NCBI GenBank assembly: GCA_001599815.1
Contig: BCIA01000006.1
Span: forward strand, 3,846,961 to 3,910,960
Length of the DNA: 64,000 bases
Origin: Furcasterigmium furcatum
Lineage: Eukaryota > Ascomycota > Sordariomycetes > Glomerellales > Plectosphaerellaceae
Reading direction: 5' to 3'
Shown here: positions 11,144-20,726 of the stretch, piece by piece
How the letters are laid out: each line of letters opens with the position of its first letter
Numbering within the stretch: the first letter of the stretch is position 1
Program-made: the position numbers and the translations under genes
The notes under the pieces: model-generated
What the model saw: the letters and a program-made list of their open reading frames with translations, nothing else
The model's database searches: none
What the model was told of the DNA's origin: nothing

Positions 11144-12346
11144 ATGTCAACTTGGCCTCTCCTCTCTCGCTCGGAGGCTGGGTTCGTCAGGATGGATTCT
11201 CTCAAGAAGGCCAACCCGCGGATGAGCTCGCGGGTCGTCAAGACCCTTCCGTTCATCCTCAGTGCGTTTGTTCTCATGTGGATGCTCTTCACCGTCCTGC
11301 TCGGCCTCTCTCCCTGCCTCCTCTCGTCGCAGACTACTTGTTACCGCGGATACCAATCGCGCTTCTCCTTCAACGTGGACGAAGCAGACCACTCCTCATG
11401 GATGGCGCGGATACCAGACGACACCAACTTGACGAGCCTCTCCATCCCAGGGACGCACGACACCCTGACGTTCGATGTCGAGGATGAACTATTCCAGTGC
11501 CAGAACCACGACCTGGGCGCGCAGTTGCGAGGGGGCGTGAGATATGTTGACGTCCGAGGGCGGCTCGTGAATGATACGATCCAGATATACCACGCCAGCG
11601 CGTACACGGGGTACACCTACGCCGACGTGCTGCACACGGTGTTTGAGTTCCTGGAGGAGAACCCGAGCGAGACGATCATCATGCGCATGAAGGACGAGGC
11701 CAGGCCGTACGGTCACAACACCCTCACATTCGAGGGCGCATTCAACTGGTACCTCCACGAGTCCCCAGACACATCGGAGGAGTTTCAACGGCGGTACTGG
11801 AAGCCTGATCCGTCAACGCCCCTGCCGACCCTCGGCGCGCTCCGGGGAAAGATCTTCCTCTTACAGAACTTCAGCGCCAAAGATGGCGGTCCGTACGGCA
11901 TCATCTGGGAGGGTGACGACATGGTCCTCGAGGACCTGTGGATCATCCCAAGCATTAAGCACCTCTACATGAAGTGGGAAGCGGTCGAGAAAGCGCTCAT
12001 CCGCGCAGCAGAGGCGGACGACTCGAACGATGTGCTGTATCTGTCACACCTCTCAGCTAGCGTCGGGGTGTTGCCTATTCAAGCTGCGGCGGGATGGAGG
12101 AATGGGACTATTGCCGGCATCAATGACCAGACCGGGACGTGGCTAGAGAAGCAGAGGTGGAGGGGCAGTAATAATAAGGCTCTTCGAGCCCGGCACGGAG
12201 ACCATGACGATGAGGAGGGGGAGGAGGAGGAGGAGATGGGCGAGATGCACTATGGAAAGACCGGCGTTGTCATCATCGACTTCCCGGGCCGGGAACTCGT
12301 TGATGCTATCCTAGAGCGGAACTCGGGGCTTGCCATAGCGCAATAG
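11144..12346 (+). CDS. Membrane-anchored PI-PLC X-domain protein (bacterial-type phospholipase C family)
   Basis: Single exon, 400 aa, from the ATG at 11144. A hydrophobic segment at about residues 34-56, after a basic cytoplasmic-type N terminus, looks like a signal anchor. The rest has the TIM-barrel PI-PLC X-domain signature: SIPGTHDTLT with His105, RYVDVRGR (Asp136, Arg138), IQIYHAS with His150, and ETIIMRMKDE. These match the two catalytic histidines and the substrate-binding residues of single-domain phosphatidylinositol-specific phospholipase C enzymes, which cleave phosphatidylinositol or GPI without calcium. A Glu/Asp-rich insert (about 350-370) precedes the final GVVIIDFPGREL strand. 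A related fungal group uses the same fold with unknown substrate, so the exact reaction is not settled. There are no EF-hand, PH, Y or C2 domains, so it is not a delta-type eukaryotic PLC. Confidence 0.8.
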   Translation: MSTWPLLSRSEAGFVRMDSLKKANPRMSSRVVKTLPFILSAFVLMWMLFTVLLGLSPCLLSSQTTCYRGYQSRFSFNVDEADHSSWMARIPDDTNLTSLSIPGTHDTLTFDVEDELFQCQNHDLGAQLRGGVRYVDVRGRLVNDTIQIYHASAYTGYTYADVLHTVFEFLEENPSETIIMRMKDEARPYGHNTLTFEGAFNWYLHESPDTSEEFQRRYWKPDPSTPLPTLGALRGKIFLLQNFSAKDGGPYGIIWEGDDMVLEDLWIIPSIKHLYMKWEAVEKALIRAAEADDSNDVLYLSHLSASVGVLPIQAAAGWRNGTIAGINDQTGTWLEKQRWRGSNNKALRARHGDHDDEEGEEEEEMGEMHYGKTGVVIIDFPGRELVDAILERNSGLAIAQ

Positions 12347-14327
12347 AGCAGTCCTTGTCGTCAATGCAATCCCGACTTGGTGGTTTCTCACTTGCACCGA
12401 AGCAGATGCCTCCAAAGTCGAGGCGCAGCGACGGACGCCACGTCACGACCCGCGCCGGGCCGTCCATCGTCGTTTCGCCCGTCCATGATTCTCGATCACC
12501 GCGTACGTACGCAAGCATCGCCAAGCACTGACATTAGGCCAGGCCAACGGACAAAAGTTCCCTGGCTCCACGGCACAAACACAATAGTCCGGCATCCCAA
12601 TCTCTGATCAGATTCACACATGCCCCTCCTCTGCCCCTCCTCCTGGCAGGATCCTGTTCTCGACCCTTTAATTAATCGTGTGGGAGATTGACGCCTTGCC
12701 CACGACCCGAACGCGCCGAGATGAGGATCTACAGGCCCGCGCTCCGCCGATCCTTGCCCCTGGCCCCTCGACTTGCGAGGGAACCAGTTGTCCGGGCTGC
12801 GAAGCGGGGCGCCGTCGCGTGTGCCAGGGGTAGCGAGGCAATTCACTTCGATGTCGAAAGGACGGTTCCGACATGATCTGATTCTGAAGGGTTGGCGATC
12901 GGATCGGAGGGGCGCGAGCCAAGGCATGAGACAGGGCTAGACTTGCTGGCTTCTTGAACCCGGTTGACCAGCAAACCAGCACGGCGCGACCACTTGCCAG
13001 TCTGGTTAGTTGCGTATGTGGCGGTCGCAGATGAATAAGGCGGATACTACGATCTTCAGGGGCACGGGACGACGCCGCGGGCTCTTGCGGCTGGCGCTCG
13101 CACATTTGGCGATCTCGAAAACAGCGTCCGTACTTGTACCTGTTGACCACGTGAGTTGCCTCTGATGGTGTCTACGTCAACCTTGTGTCATGGACGCCTG
13201 CATGCTGCCGTGTCCCAAGCACGGCGTCTTCAGGGTCGACGGTTGTGCCACGACACCGAGAAGTCCACAGGTCTGTCTGCCCGGTTTGGTCGATGGCCTT
13301 GCCCATACTATGGCAAGAGTCAGTGCCTTATGCTCGGGTGTCATTAAGCATGTGTTACTGGAGTGGGAGGCTCAGCTGGAGTCGCCATCTGGATGCTGAG
13401 AGTTGGATCTTGTTGAGAGTCATCCATCCCCTTTGTTATAGAATGCCCTACTTAAGGCGCAGCTGATGACCGGATGGATCATTATCAGTCGTACGCGAGA
13501 GCCTGGCCAAAAGAACATCCCAGGGAAGCATCGCGTAGCCAGAATGACGCCCGGGCGTGTCTTGCGTCTTGGGTTGAGTGTTGGGTGATTTGGCACACCC
13601 AACGAGCGTGGCCTCGAAGACCGTGGACGGCCTAGACAATATCTACTCCGTGGTCAGCAGACAAGCTTTTCAATCTCCAAATTCAGCAATGTTTAAGGGC
13701 TCTGCGTAGGATGTAAGGGGAAGGCCTACCTCAGAACCGACCAGGAATCAAATGGCAACTTGAATGAGCTATCTACCCGTCGCTCTTAAGGTGGCCAACC
13801 TTCCGACGCCCGACCCTGCTTCGCATCTGGAGGGCGACGCCATCCATCTGGGGCAATTAGGCTGCCGTGCTCCGAAAATGATGAACGACTATCCGTAGGT
13901 GAATTTGGTCCAAGCAAAACTGTCCTTCATCTTTCCGTGGGATGCGGGACGAGGTCAGGTTAGTATGAGGCTGCAAGAGCCTAGTGACCGTTTAGGAGGC
14001 CCAGACAGTAGTGTAGTCATCGTTCATTCCTTCAGCTTCTCCCTTCCTACATCAGCCAAGAGTATGAACCAGTTCCAAAATACAAAACCCAGATAACACC
14101 ATAGCTTGCCGTTGCCAGTCCAGATCCCATATATAAAGACACCCTCGGCCCCAAAATCTCGCGCTGGTCCAGCGCCATTCTCGGCCTCCCTGGATATCCT
14201 CAACGAATGTCCGCTTGTCATACCCCATGTCTTCGTCTCATATCCTCCATAGTCATCTCATTCCATACATGCCAGAAATATCTGCTAGATGTTTCGACAA
14301 ATTCATCCCTTCCCCCATTTGGACTTC
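12347..14327. other. Convergent intergenic region
   Basis: About 2 kb between the 3' ends of the PI-PLC gene and the kelch gene. No coding feature was recognised. One notable local structure is a 7-bp inverted repeat, TTGCTGG at 12943-12949 and CCAGCAA at 12968-12974. Confidence 0.45.
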
Positions 14328-17300
14328 TCAGTCCCTTCGCGGCGACCTGGGCGACTTGCTCGGGCTGCTCTCTCGGCTCTTGGTCTCGAAACTCTCAACC
14401 ATCGCCAAAACCCTTGTCTTCGGGCGCTCGAACCGTACAGCTTCGGCGGTATGAATCGTCATAGACCGCCTCGGCTCCGATAGTGACACGGAAACATCAT
14501 CCGCAAACGAGTCTGCCCTTGGGCTAGGCCCGGGACTCAGTCGTCCCGCCTCCTCTGTAGACGGGACCCGCAGGGCTCGCCCGGCGACAGGAGACCATAT
14601 ATCATCGTCATCTTTCTGGGCTCTGATGATCGGTTCCGTCGATGTCGGCGGCGTGGGAATACTCTCCGGCGGTGGTGGATGATGGGCCGTCTTCAAGTCC
14701 ATTGACATTTGGGACTCGGTGCTCCTCTTCTTGTTGATTCTCAACGGTTCGGGAGTAGAAACATCCCGCTCGAACATAGCCTGTTTCTCCTCGTCGACAG
14801 GTCTCCGAATGGAAGCAACTGCTTCTTTCTCCGGGTCAACGAGCACGGCCTCCTCTGACTGGTGGTCTGCATCATTCTCGTCGCCATTAACGACGCGCAG
14901 CCGCTCCTTTGGAACCGTGAACATCACCTGCACGAGACGCTTCTCGATCGCCCTCTCAATGTCCCAGTCATCTTCGACCTTGTCGGTGGGCGGCTTCTCG
15001 CCAAGGGAGTCTTCCTGCTCGTCCCAAGCTTTGCGGCCTTGCTTGCGTCTGAGCAGCTCCGCACCTCCGATGCCGCTGAGACCGAGAGAACGTGGCTCGT
15101 ACGAGTTGGAGCCTTCTTCAAATCCGTCCAGGGACGCCCGGCGAACAGGGCTGATAGACCGACTGCTGATGCCACTGCTATTGCTGTTGTTTCCGCGACC
15201 GCCAACGCTAAAGACGCGCCGAATGCTGCCGAGCCAGTTGAGTTGTCGTCGGGGCTTGCTCTTGCTGGGGCTACCCGGAACCATGAATTCGTCCTCATCG
15301 TCACCTTGGGGATAGCTAGACCCGCGATGATGCCCCCTCTCCCCCCGCTGGAGTAAGGAGGGGCCTTCTGCTTGAAGGGACTGGAAATTGGTCTTGGCTG
15401 TTGAGTAAGTGTTGGCGCTGCTGCTCGAATTCGATCCTGATGTGCCCAGACGACCATCGTTGTTGACAGCAGCCGAAGCAACGGCGCCGCCGAGTAGCAA
15501 TGCGCCTGTGGCGGTTGGGGAGGCACGGAAAGGACTTTGAGCCTTGCCAGGGTTGGATCCTGACCGAGAGACGGTGCTCAGTACACTGCGATTGGATTCT
15601 GACAACCCGCTTGCTGTTCGCTCGTCATCGCCTAAGATGCCGGGAGTATTTGACCGAGCAGAGCGCATCGATGCCCGGCGAGTTGGCGAGACGCGGCCGG
15701 TGGCGGCAGCGTTGCGATGTCGTGCGGGCATTTGGGCGAGAAGAACCTCAGCAGCATCAACGTCTGTCTGCCAGTTCTCAACCTCAGGGTCCATCTGGCG
15801 GATTCGGTCCGGGCTTGGCGTTAAAGCTGCTCTGTTCGGTGGGAAGAACACAGGAGCGGCAGTGGCTGATGCGATGCCACTCGTGGGCGTAGCGAAAGGA
15901 TCCGAGTATGTCGGCGTAGTCGGCGTTGCCGGGCCGATATAGAGCTCGCGATTGTGGCCAGCCTCATCGTGATCATCTTCGTCAGCCTCGATAATCGGGT
16001 GGATGCGTCCAGAGCCAGAGAGGCTACCAGCCGGCTGATAGCCACCCCTTGCTACCCTCGGAATGGGCTTGCGAGGAATGTTCAAGTCGAAGGGGGGAGG
16101 ACCACCATACCCTCCCAGATTGTTCCTGCTTTCCCGGAGCGTCTGGTAGCCAAGGGATCGTACCCCATTGTCGTAGGGATCGTGTCCACCAGTATACCAA
16201 GCACTTCCGGGCCAGTTGTCCTCTCGCTCCATCATCTCGTCGTCGCCATGGAGGAAGCGACTAGCATCTTGCGCGAGACTCTGGACTGCGCTGTCGCGAT
16301 CCTGCCGCTTCCTCTGCCGCCTTCGATAGCAGAACCAGACCAGGATAGCACCAAGAATAGCCGCAGAGCCAACACCGATGCCAACTCCCAGGCCGATTCG
16401 CTTCATGTTCTCAGAGTTGTTGGAGTCGCTGTCGTCGGGGCTGGATTTGGTTCCTTCTGCTGAGCTGTATGACGGATTCGTATAGCTTGAGGCCCAGGAC
16501 ATTGAAGTGAGATTGAAGAAGCGCGGAGAATCGCCACTCTGCTGCCGTTTGACTTTGCTGTCAGATTCGGATATTTCGTAACCGCCGTAGATCATCATGA
16601 TGTTGCCGGGTAGAAGAGCGGCGCCGTGGCCGTATATCCCTGGACCATCTGGCTGATTGTCAGGGACCCTCCACGACCAATCGCCAAACGAATCACCAAT
16701 CGTGAGGATGGCAAGCTGCGGTTCGGCAGGCTGAGAGATGCTGCCGACCCAGCCGCCGTAGATTATGAGCGCGTTTCCATCCTCGTTGAGAATGGCCGTA
16801 TGGCCTGATCTACTGTCAACACTGCCGATGGTGCTACTTTCGGACACAGCCTTGACGGCCAGTTCGATGCCGCGGTCATCGCCTGGTTCTTCGTTGATGG
16901 ACAGAAAGGACCACGATTCTTCTGGTAGGCTCCATACGGCTGCTCGGCTCATGTTGATAAAAGCAGTGTCTGTGTGACCGCCAAGCATGAGATAAGTTCT
17001 CTGCTGCATCATGGTGTCGGACCTATTGGTGATGGATGGGCTCAGGGGGGTGAATGAGAAGCCGGCCTCGGGGAAAGATGGGCCCCTGCCTGATGGGAAA
17101 GATGCCGTGTAACCATCTTGACTATCCCCCCTTGCCAACTTGACCATCTGATTTGAGTAAATCCCACCGGCCTGCCAGGTCGATGCATCTGAATCGGAGC
17201 TGGAGCACATGCCTCCGAATGCATAGAGAATGGGTTCTGACAGTTCGGGTGCCAGGGTGGAAGAGTAGCTAATTGCGGCGCCGAGGAAGTTTGGGCCGAC

Positions 17301-17780
17301 CTGGATACTGTCACTACTCGAGACGGTTGTCTCGAGCTTGTGCCACGTCCCAGGGTCCTCACTGGCGTCGTTCGTCAGGTCTGAGGGGTTGTATGTCCAG
17401 ACGCCATAGTCGCCCGAGGAGTTGCAGTCGCCTGCCTGAACGATGATGGTCCCATTATCTGCCACGGATGGCAGGAAAGCAGTGGTATCGGAGGCATCTT
17501 TCAGGAACGGCAAGTCGGAGGATAGCGTCGTGAGTGAAGTGCCACCGTCGATGGTCTCAGTAATATCGAGCGAGAGCAGTTCAACCTTATTGTCGTCGGT
17601 AGGCCGAAAAATGTAGGCAACATCGCTGGTATTGTCGACCTGGCCGGTGAACTCGGGGATTAGAATTGTCGTCTGGACGTAGGGAAACCGCTGAGCCGCC
17701 GAAGCCAGAGCCGAAAAGAGCAGTGCTGTCGAAGCAGCTCTCCGGATGGCTTCGTTGCAGGCCGACAGGAGTCGCGGCAT
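14328..17780 (-). CDS. Kelch-propeller single-pass membrane protein with long cytoplasmic tail
   Basis: Single exon, 1150 aa, counted from the first ATG of the frame at 17780-17778; the frame extends further upstream only from a GTG. A signal peptide covers about residues 1-29 (TALLFSALASAAQ). The extracellular half (30-455) has kelch-type strands ending in paired glycines (LYAFGGM, YLMLGGH, LIIYGGW, MMIYGGY) and several N-glycosylation sequons. One transmembrane helix spans about 461-485 (SAAILGAILVWFCYRRR). The cytoplasmic tail of roughly 660 residues is Ser/Pro/Arg-rich and disordered, with many SP and RRxS-like phosphorylation sites. The layout resembles a receptor or polarity landmark in shape. 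Similar proteins are widespread in filamentous ascomycetes as galactose oxidase/kelch hypothetical proteins, without an assigned role. There is no catalytic galactose oxidase domain. Confidence 0.8.
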   Translation of the reverse strand: MPRLLSACNEAIRRAASTALLFSALASAAQRFPYVQTTILIPEFTGQVDNTSDVAYIFRPTDDNKVELLSLDITETIDGGTSLTTLSSDLPFLKDASDTTAFLPSVADNGTIIVQAGDCNSSGDYGVWTYNPSDLTNDASEDPGTWHKLETTVSSSDSIQVGPNFLGAAISYSSTLAPELSEPILYAFGGMCSSSDSDASTWQAGGIYSNQMVKLARGDSQDGYTASFPSGRGPSFPEAGFSFTPLSPSITNRSDTMMQQRTYLMLGGHTDTAFINMSRAAVWSLPEESWSFLSINEEPGDDRGIELAVKAVSESSTIGSVDSRSGHTAILNEDGNALIIYGGWVGSISQPAEPQLAILTIGDSFGDWSWRVPDNQPDGPGIYGHGAALLPGNIMMIYGGYEISESDSKVKRQQSGDSPRFFNLTSMSWASSYTNPSYSSAEGTKSSPDDSDSNNSENMKRIGLGVGIGVGSAAILGAILVWFCYRRRQRKRQDRDSAVQSLAQDASRFLHGDDEMMEREDNWPGSAWYTGGHDPYDNGVRSLGYQTLRESRNNLGGYGGPPPFDLNIPRKPIPRVARGGYQPAGSLSGSGRIHPIIEADEDDHDEAGHNRELYIGPATPTTPTYSDPFATPTSGIASATAAPVFFPPNRAALTPSPDRIRQMDPEVENWQTDVDAAEVLLAQMPARHRNAAATGRVSPTRRASMRSARSNTPGILGDDERTASGLSESNRSVLSTVSRSGSNPGKAQSPFRASPTATGALLLGGAVASAAVNNDGRLGTSGSNSSSSANTYSTAKTNFQSLQAEGPSLLQRGERGHHRGSSYPQGDDEDEFMVPGSPSKSKPRRQLNWLGSIRRVFSVGGRGNNSNSSGISSRSISPVRRASLDGFEEGSNSYEPRSLGLSGIGGAELLRRKQGRKAWDEQEDSLGEKPPTDKVEDDWDIERAIEKRLVQVMFTVPKERLRVVNGDENDADHQSEEAVLVDPEKEAVASIRRPVDEEKQAMFERDVSTPEPLRINKKRSTESQMSMDLKTAHHPPPPESIPTPPTSTEPIIRAQKDDDDIWSPVAGRALRVPSTEEAGRLSPGPSPRADSFADDVSVSLSEPRRSMTIHTAEAVRFERPKTRVLAMVESFETKSRESSPSKSPRSPRRD

Positions 17781-18968
17781 GTCGTGTCTGTCCGATGTCG
17801 TCGTCTTCGTTCTGGTGCTCAACCCGAGACTCTTGGTCAATGCATGCTTTGATGTCGTGGAGCTCGACCCGTATCCGTGCACTCAAGACTAGCTGAAGTT
17901 GAGGTCGGGTTACGCGGCCTGCATCACGAACCTCTGCGCCGGGAAGGGTTGAAGGCCGCACTGAAGCAAGTTGATCAAACCGCAGGAGAGACCGAGCTGT
18001 CGAGATGTCGTCGTCGAGAGTATGGATGGATACTGGAGGAGGAGAGGACAAGGTTGGTCCATAAAGTGGCCGGAACACACAGACTTGACGGGGGCCGTCA
18101 GGAAGCCGGTTGGAGAGATCCTTGGATGTCAATCATGCCGAGAAGAGTGTTGACAAGGGTGGTTGGATGCGGCGGGGTGGTGTTTGCCGGGGTGACATGG
18201 GCGCACTAGTCGTCAAGGACGAGTCTGGCCCCGTCGAGTTGAAGGCCATGAAGCTCCCCTTGCACGCAGGGTGGCGCCTAGAACGAAGCCATCGCGTCGT
18301 GGGATTGCGGAAGCAGGCGGCCGTGGGCCAATGATTGGCCTGGGATGGGACACTGGTGCGAGATGGATGCGTCGTCGTGCGCATGTTGGTGGACGGGATG
18401 ACTGGGGGAAAGTTGGAAGAACTTGGAGGGGTGTTTTGTTTTGGTGGCAATCTCACGGTGGTCGCGGGGGCAACGGGACCAGGGGAGCTTTATCGGCAGC
18501 GGACCATTGGCCCCTTCCCCAAACCCCGCTGTGGATGTCACCTGCGAGCTGGTTATCGGCAAGGGGCCGCTAGCACTATTTCATCTCGAGTGCAGCAAGT
18601 CTCATCTCGTCTCATCTCCCTTCTGCCCTGGCTCTTGCGCAAGGCCAAACTCTCTTTCGGAATCAACATGCGAATGGCTGGGCCAACGACGGGGCACGAG
18701 TGGTCGTCGCCGGCCTCTGGGGCTGCGTATTGTACTTGATGTACAAGGCGCAGCTCGGGAGCCCTCATCACTGCTGGGGGCGGACAAGTAAGTACTTGTA
18801 TCACTTCAGGATGCCTCCTTGCAACACCACGGGCACGATGTCCACGATGATGAGGTGCAACAATGATCGTGTGGCCATTTCACGTCGCAAAAGGACACCA
18901 AGAAAAGAAATATGTCTATGGACCCAAACAGCACAAACTCCAGAACGTACATCAAGTACCCTCCCCCC
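17781..18968. other. Intergenic region between two minus-strand genes
   Basis: About 1.2 kb, presumably holding the kelch gene promoter and the 3' UTR of the next gene. The minus-strand sequence just above 17780 is open and could be 5' leader. No other gene was recognised. Confidence 0.45.
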
Positions 18969-20726
18969 TCAGGGGCTGTCTTCCACATCGTCGCTATCCG
19001 AGTCAAAGAGGTCGGAGCCCTCATCCGAGTTGGCGTTCGTGTCAACCACCGACGCTTGATCAACGTCCATCCTGACCGGTGTGCTATCTCCTTCCTCCCG
19101 CTCTTCCTCGTAGCCATACCCCTCCTCGGCGGCCCTCTCCTTCTCCTTCTCCGCGTCGTCCTCATCCATCACTTGCTGCACCTTCTCAGCGAGCACGCGT
19201 TTGTGCATCTTTTCCATCTTCTTGTGGTACTTGTGAGGCAGAACCTCCTCGAGAGCCTTGTACCAGGTCTCCTCCAGCACGCTGTTCCTCACCCTGACAA
19301 GTCGGTCATCCTCCAGCCGCGCCTTCAACAGCGCTGGGAGGTCCTTCACCTCCTTTCCAGACCTCAGCGCAAGCTCGACCTCGAGTCTCTCGGCGACCCT
19401 CCGCAGCGTCTCATACTCCTCGGAAGTCTTGCGGCTCTTGCTCGCTAGCTGGATATTGGCGTGCCTGAGCTCCAGCTCCGACAGCTCATGCTTCTTCGCG
19501 GCGGCAACGGCCTCTTGTTGCTTGCGCTCCAGGTTGGTCACGCGCGTCGGCCACTGGGGCGCCGGGATGCTGACCACCGTGGGCCTCTTCTCGGCCTCGC
19601 GCGTCGCCGCCACGCCGGGATGCTCGCCGTGAGCCGGAAGAATGAAGATCGGGCTGCGGGGCTTGCCACGCAAGCGGATATATCTCGTGGTGACGTCCCA
19701 GGCGACGAGGCCGGCGGCATATAGCTCTCCGCCGCGCTGGGTACGCCACATGCGCTCGCCCATGACCCCCGCCTCCTTCCATGCCTTCTCCTTCGGCTCG
19801 ATGAGCGCCTCCTGGCGGTCGAGCACCTTGTGGACGTACTGGTACACATCATCGCCCGCGTTGGCAAGGACCCAGCGGTCCTGGGGGTAGCCGATCTCAC
19901 GGCCGGCGCCTTCGGCAGAAATGGTATTGTTCCCGCTGGCAGCCTTGGAAATGGTCTGAAGCGGCACAACGGCCTCGCTCTTGATAGTGTCAAGGGCATT
20001 GCCGTAGGCCAGTTCGAGCTCGTGTGTGCGAGCGACGAGATGCTGGTTGTAGAGGAGCCACTGGCCGAGGATGCAGTTTTCGGCCAGGTCCATCTGCCAC
20101 TTCTCCCTCTTGTCGTCCGTGGGGAGCAGAGACATCAGGCCGCCAGTGGCGCTGTACTCATGGTCTAGGATCTCCAGGCAGTCATTCGCGTGTCGGGCTA
20201 GCGTCTGGTGATTGCAGTAGGGGCGCGATTTGGAACCGTCGGTCCCGACACCGACGAGTTTGCTGTCCGCCAGGGGGCAGTGATGGGCGGTTTCGTGCTG
20301 GTTCGTCTCCCACGAAATCTCATTCAGAAGCTCCGTCAGGGGCTTCTGGTGCCACTCATCTTCATTCTGATAAGGCTTTGAGAGGTCCGTGAGGAAGTCG
20401 AATGCCTCATTCTCTCGGTACTTGCCCGGGGCACTGTGTCCTCTGACCCGGTTTTTACCGTCGACGAGGCAGAACTCGGTGCTGACGCTGATGTTTTTGA
20501 TCAGGATCACCAGGGACTGCGCATGCTGCTTGAGGGCAAGCAGGGTAGGGGGCGTGGCAGGCGTGGAGAAGTAGCCGCAGTTCAAATGTCCAAGAAGCGA
20601 GGTGTTGGGCTCGAAGGTCTTGGTGTACCGAGACTGGTACTTTTGCGCCCACGACGTGGGCGGGATCTCCCCCCGGTAAGGGTCTTCGGGGCCAGCAGGC
20701 GTTGTCGGCTCGATGTTGGTCGTCAT
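18969..20726 (-). CDS. Uncharacterised coiled-coil protein with acidic tail
   Basis: Single exon, 585 aa, ATG at 20726. I do not recognise the family. The N-terminal half looks globular, with a conserved-looking Cys/His cluster at about residues 143-185 (HETAHHCPL and YCNHQTLARHANDC) that could bind metal. Residues about 395-530 are strongly charged and heptad-like, consistent with a coiled coil (LERKQQEAV, YETLRRVAERLEVEL). The C terminus is very acidic (EEREEGDS, DLFDSDSDDVEDSP). There is no signal peptide or membrane helix, so a nuclear or cytosolic protein is likely. Codon bias and a long uninterrupted frame argue that it is real. A chromatin or RNA-processing role would fit the acidic tail but this is a guess. 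Confidence 0.75.
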   Translation of the reverse strand: MTTNIEPTTPAGPEDPYRGEIPPTSWAQKYQSRYTKTFEPNTSLLGHLNCGYFSTPATPPTLLALKQHAQSLVILIKNISVSTEFCLVDGKNRVRGHSAPGKYRENEAFDFLTDLSKPYQNEDEWHQKPLTELLNEISWETNQHETAHHCPLADSKLVGVGTDGSKSRPYCNHQTLARHANDCLEILDHEYSATGGLMSLLPTDDKREKWQMDLAENCILGQWLLYNQHLVARTHELELAYGNALDTIKSEAVVPLQTISKAASGNNTISAEGAGREIGYPQDRWVLANAGDDVYQYVHKVLDRQEALIEPKEKAWKEAGVMGERMWRTQRGGELYAAGLVAWDVTTRYIRLRGKPRSPIFILPAHGEHPGVAATREAEKRPTVVSIPAPQWPTRVTNLERKQQEAVAAAKKHELSELELRHANIQLASKSRKTSEEYETLRRVAERLEVELALRSGKEVKDLPALLKARLEDDRLVRVRNSVLEETWYKALEEVLPHKYHKKMEKMHKRVLAEKVQQVMDEDDAEKEKERAAEEGYGYEEEREEGDSTPVRMDVDQASVVDTNANSDEGSDLFDSDSDDVEDSP

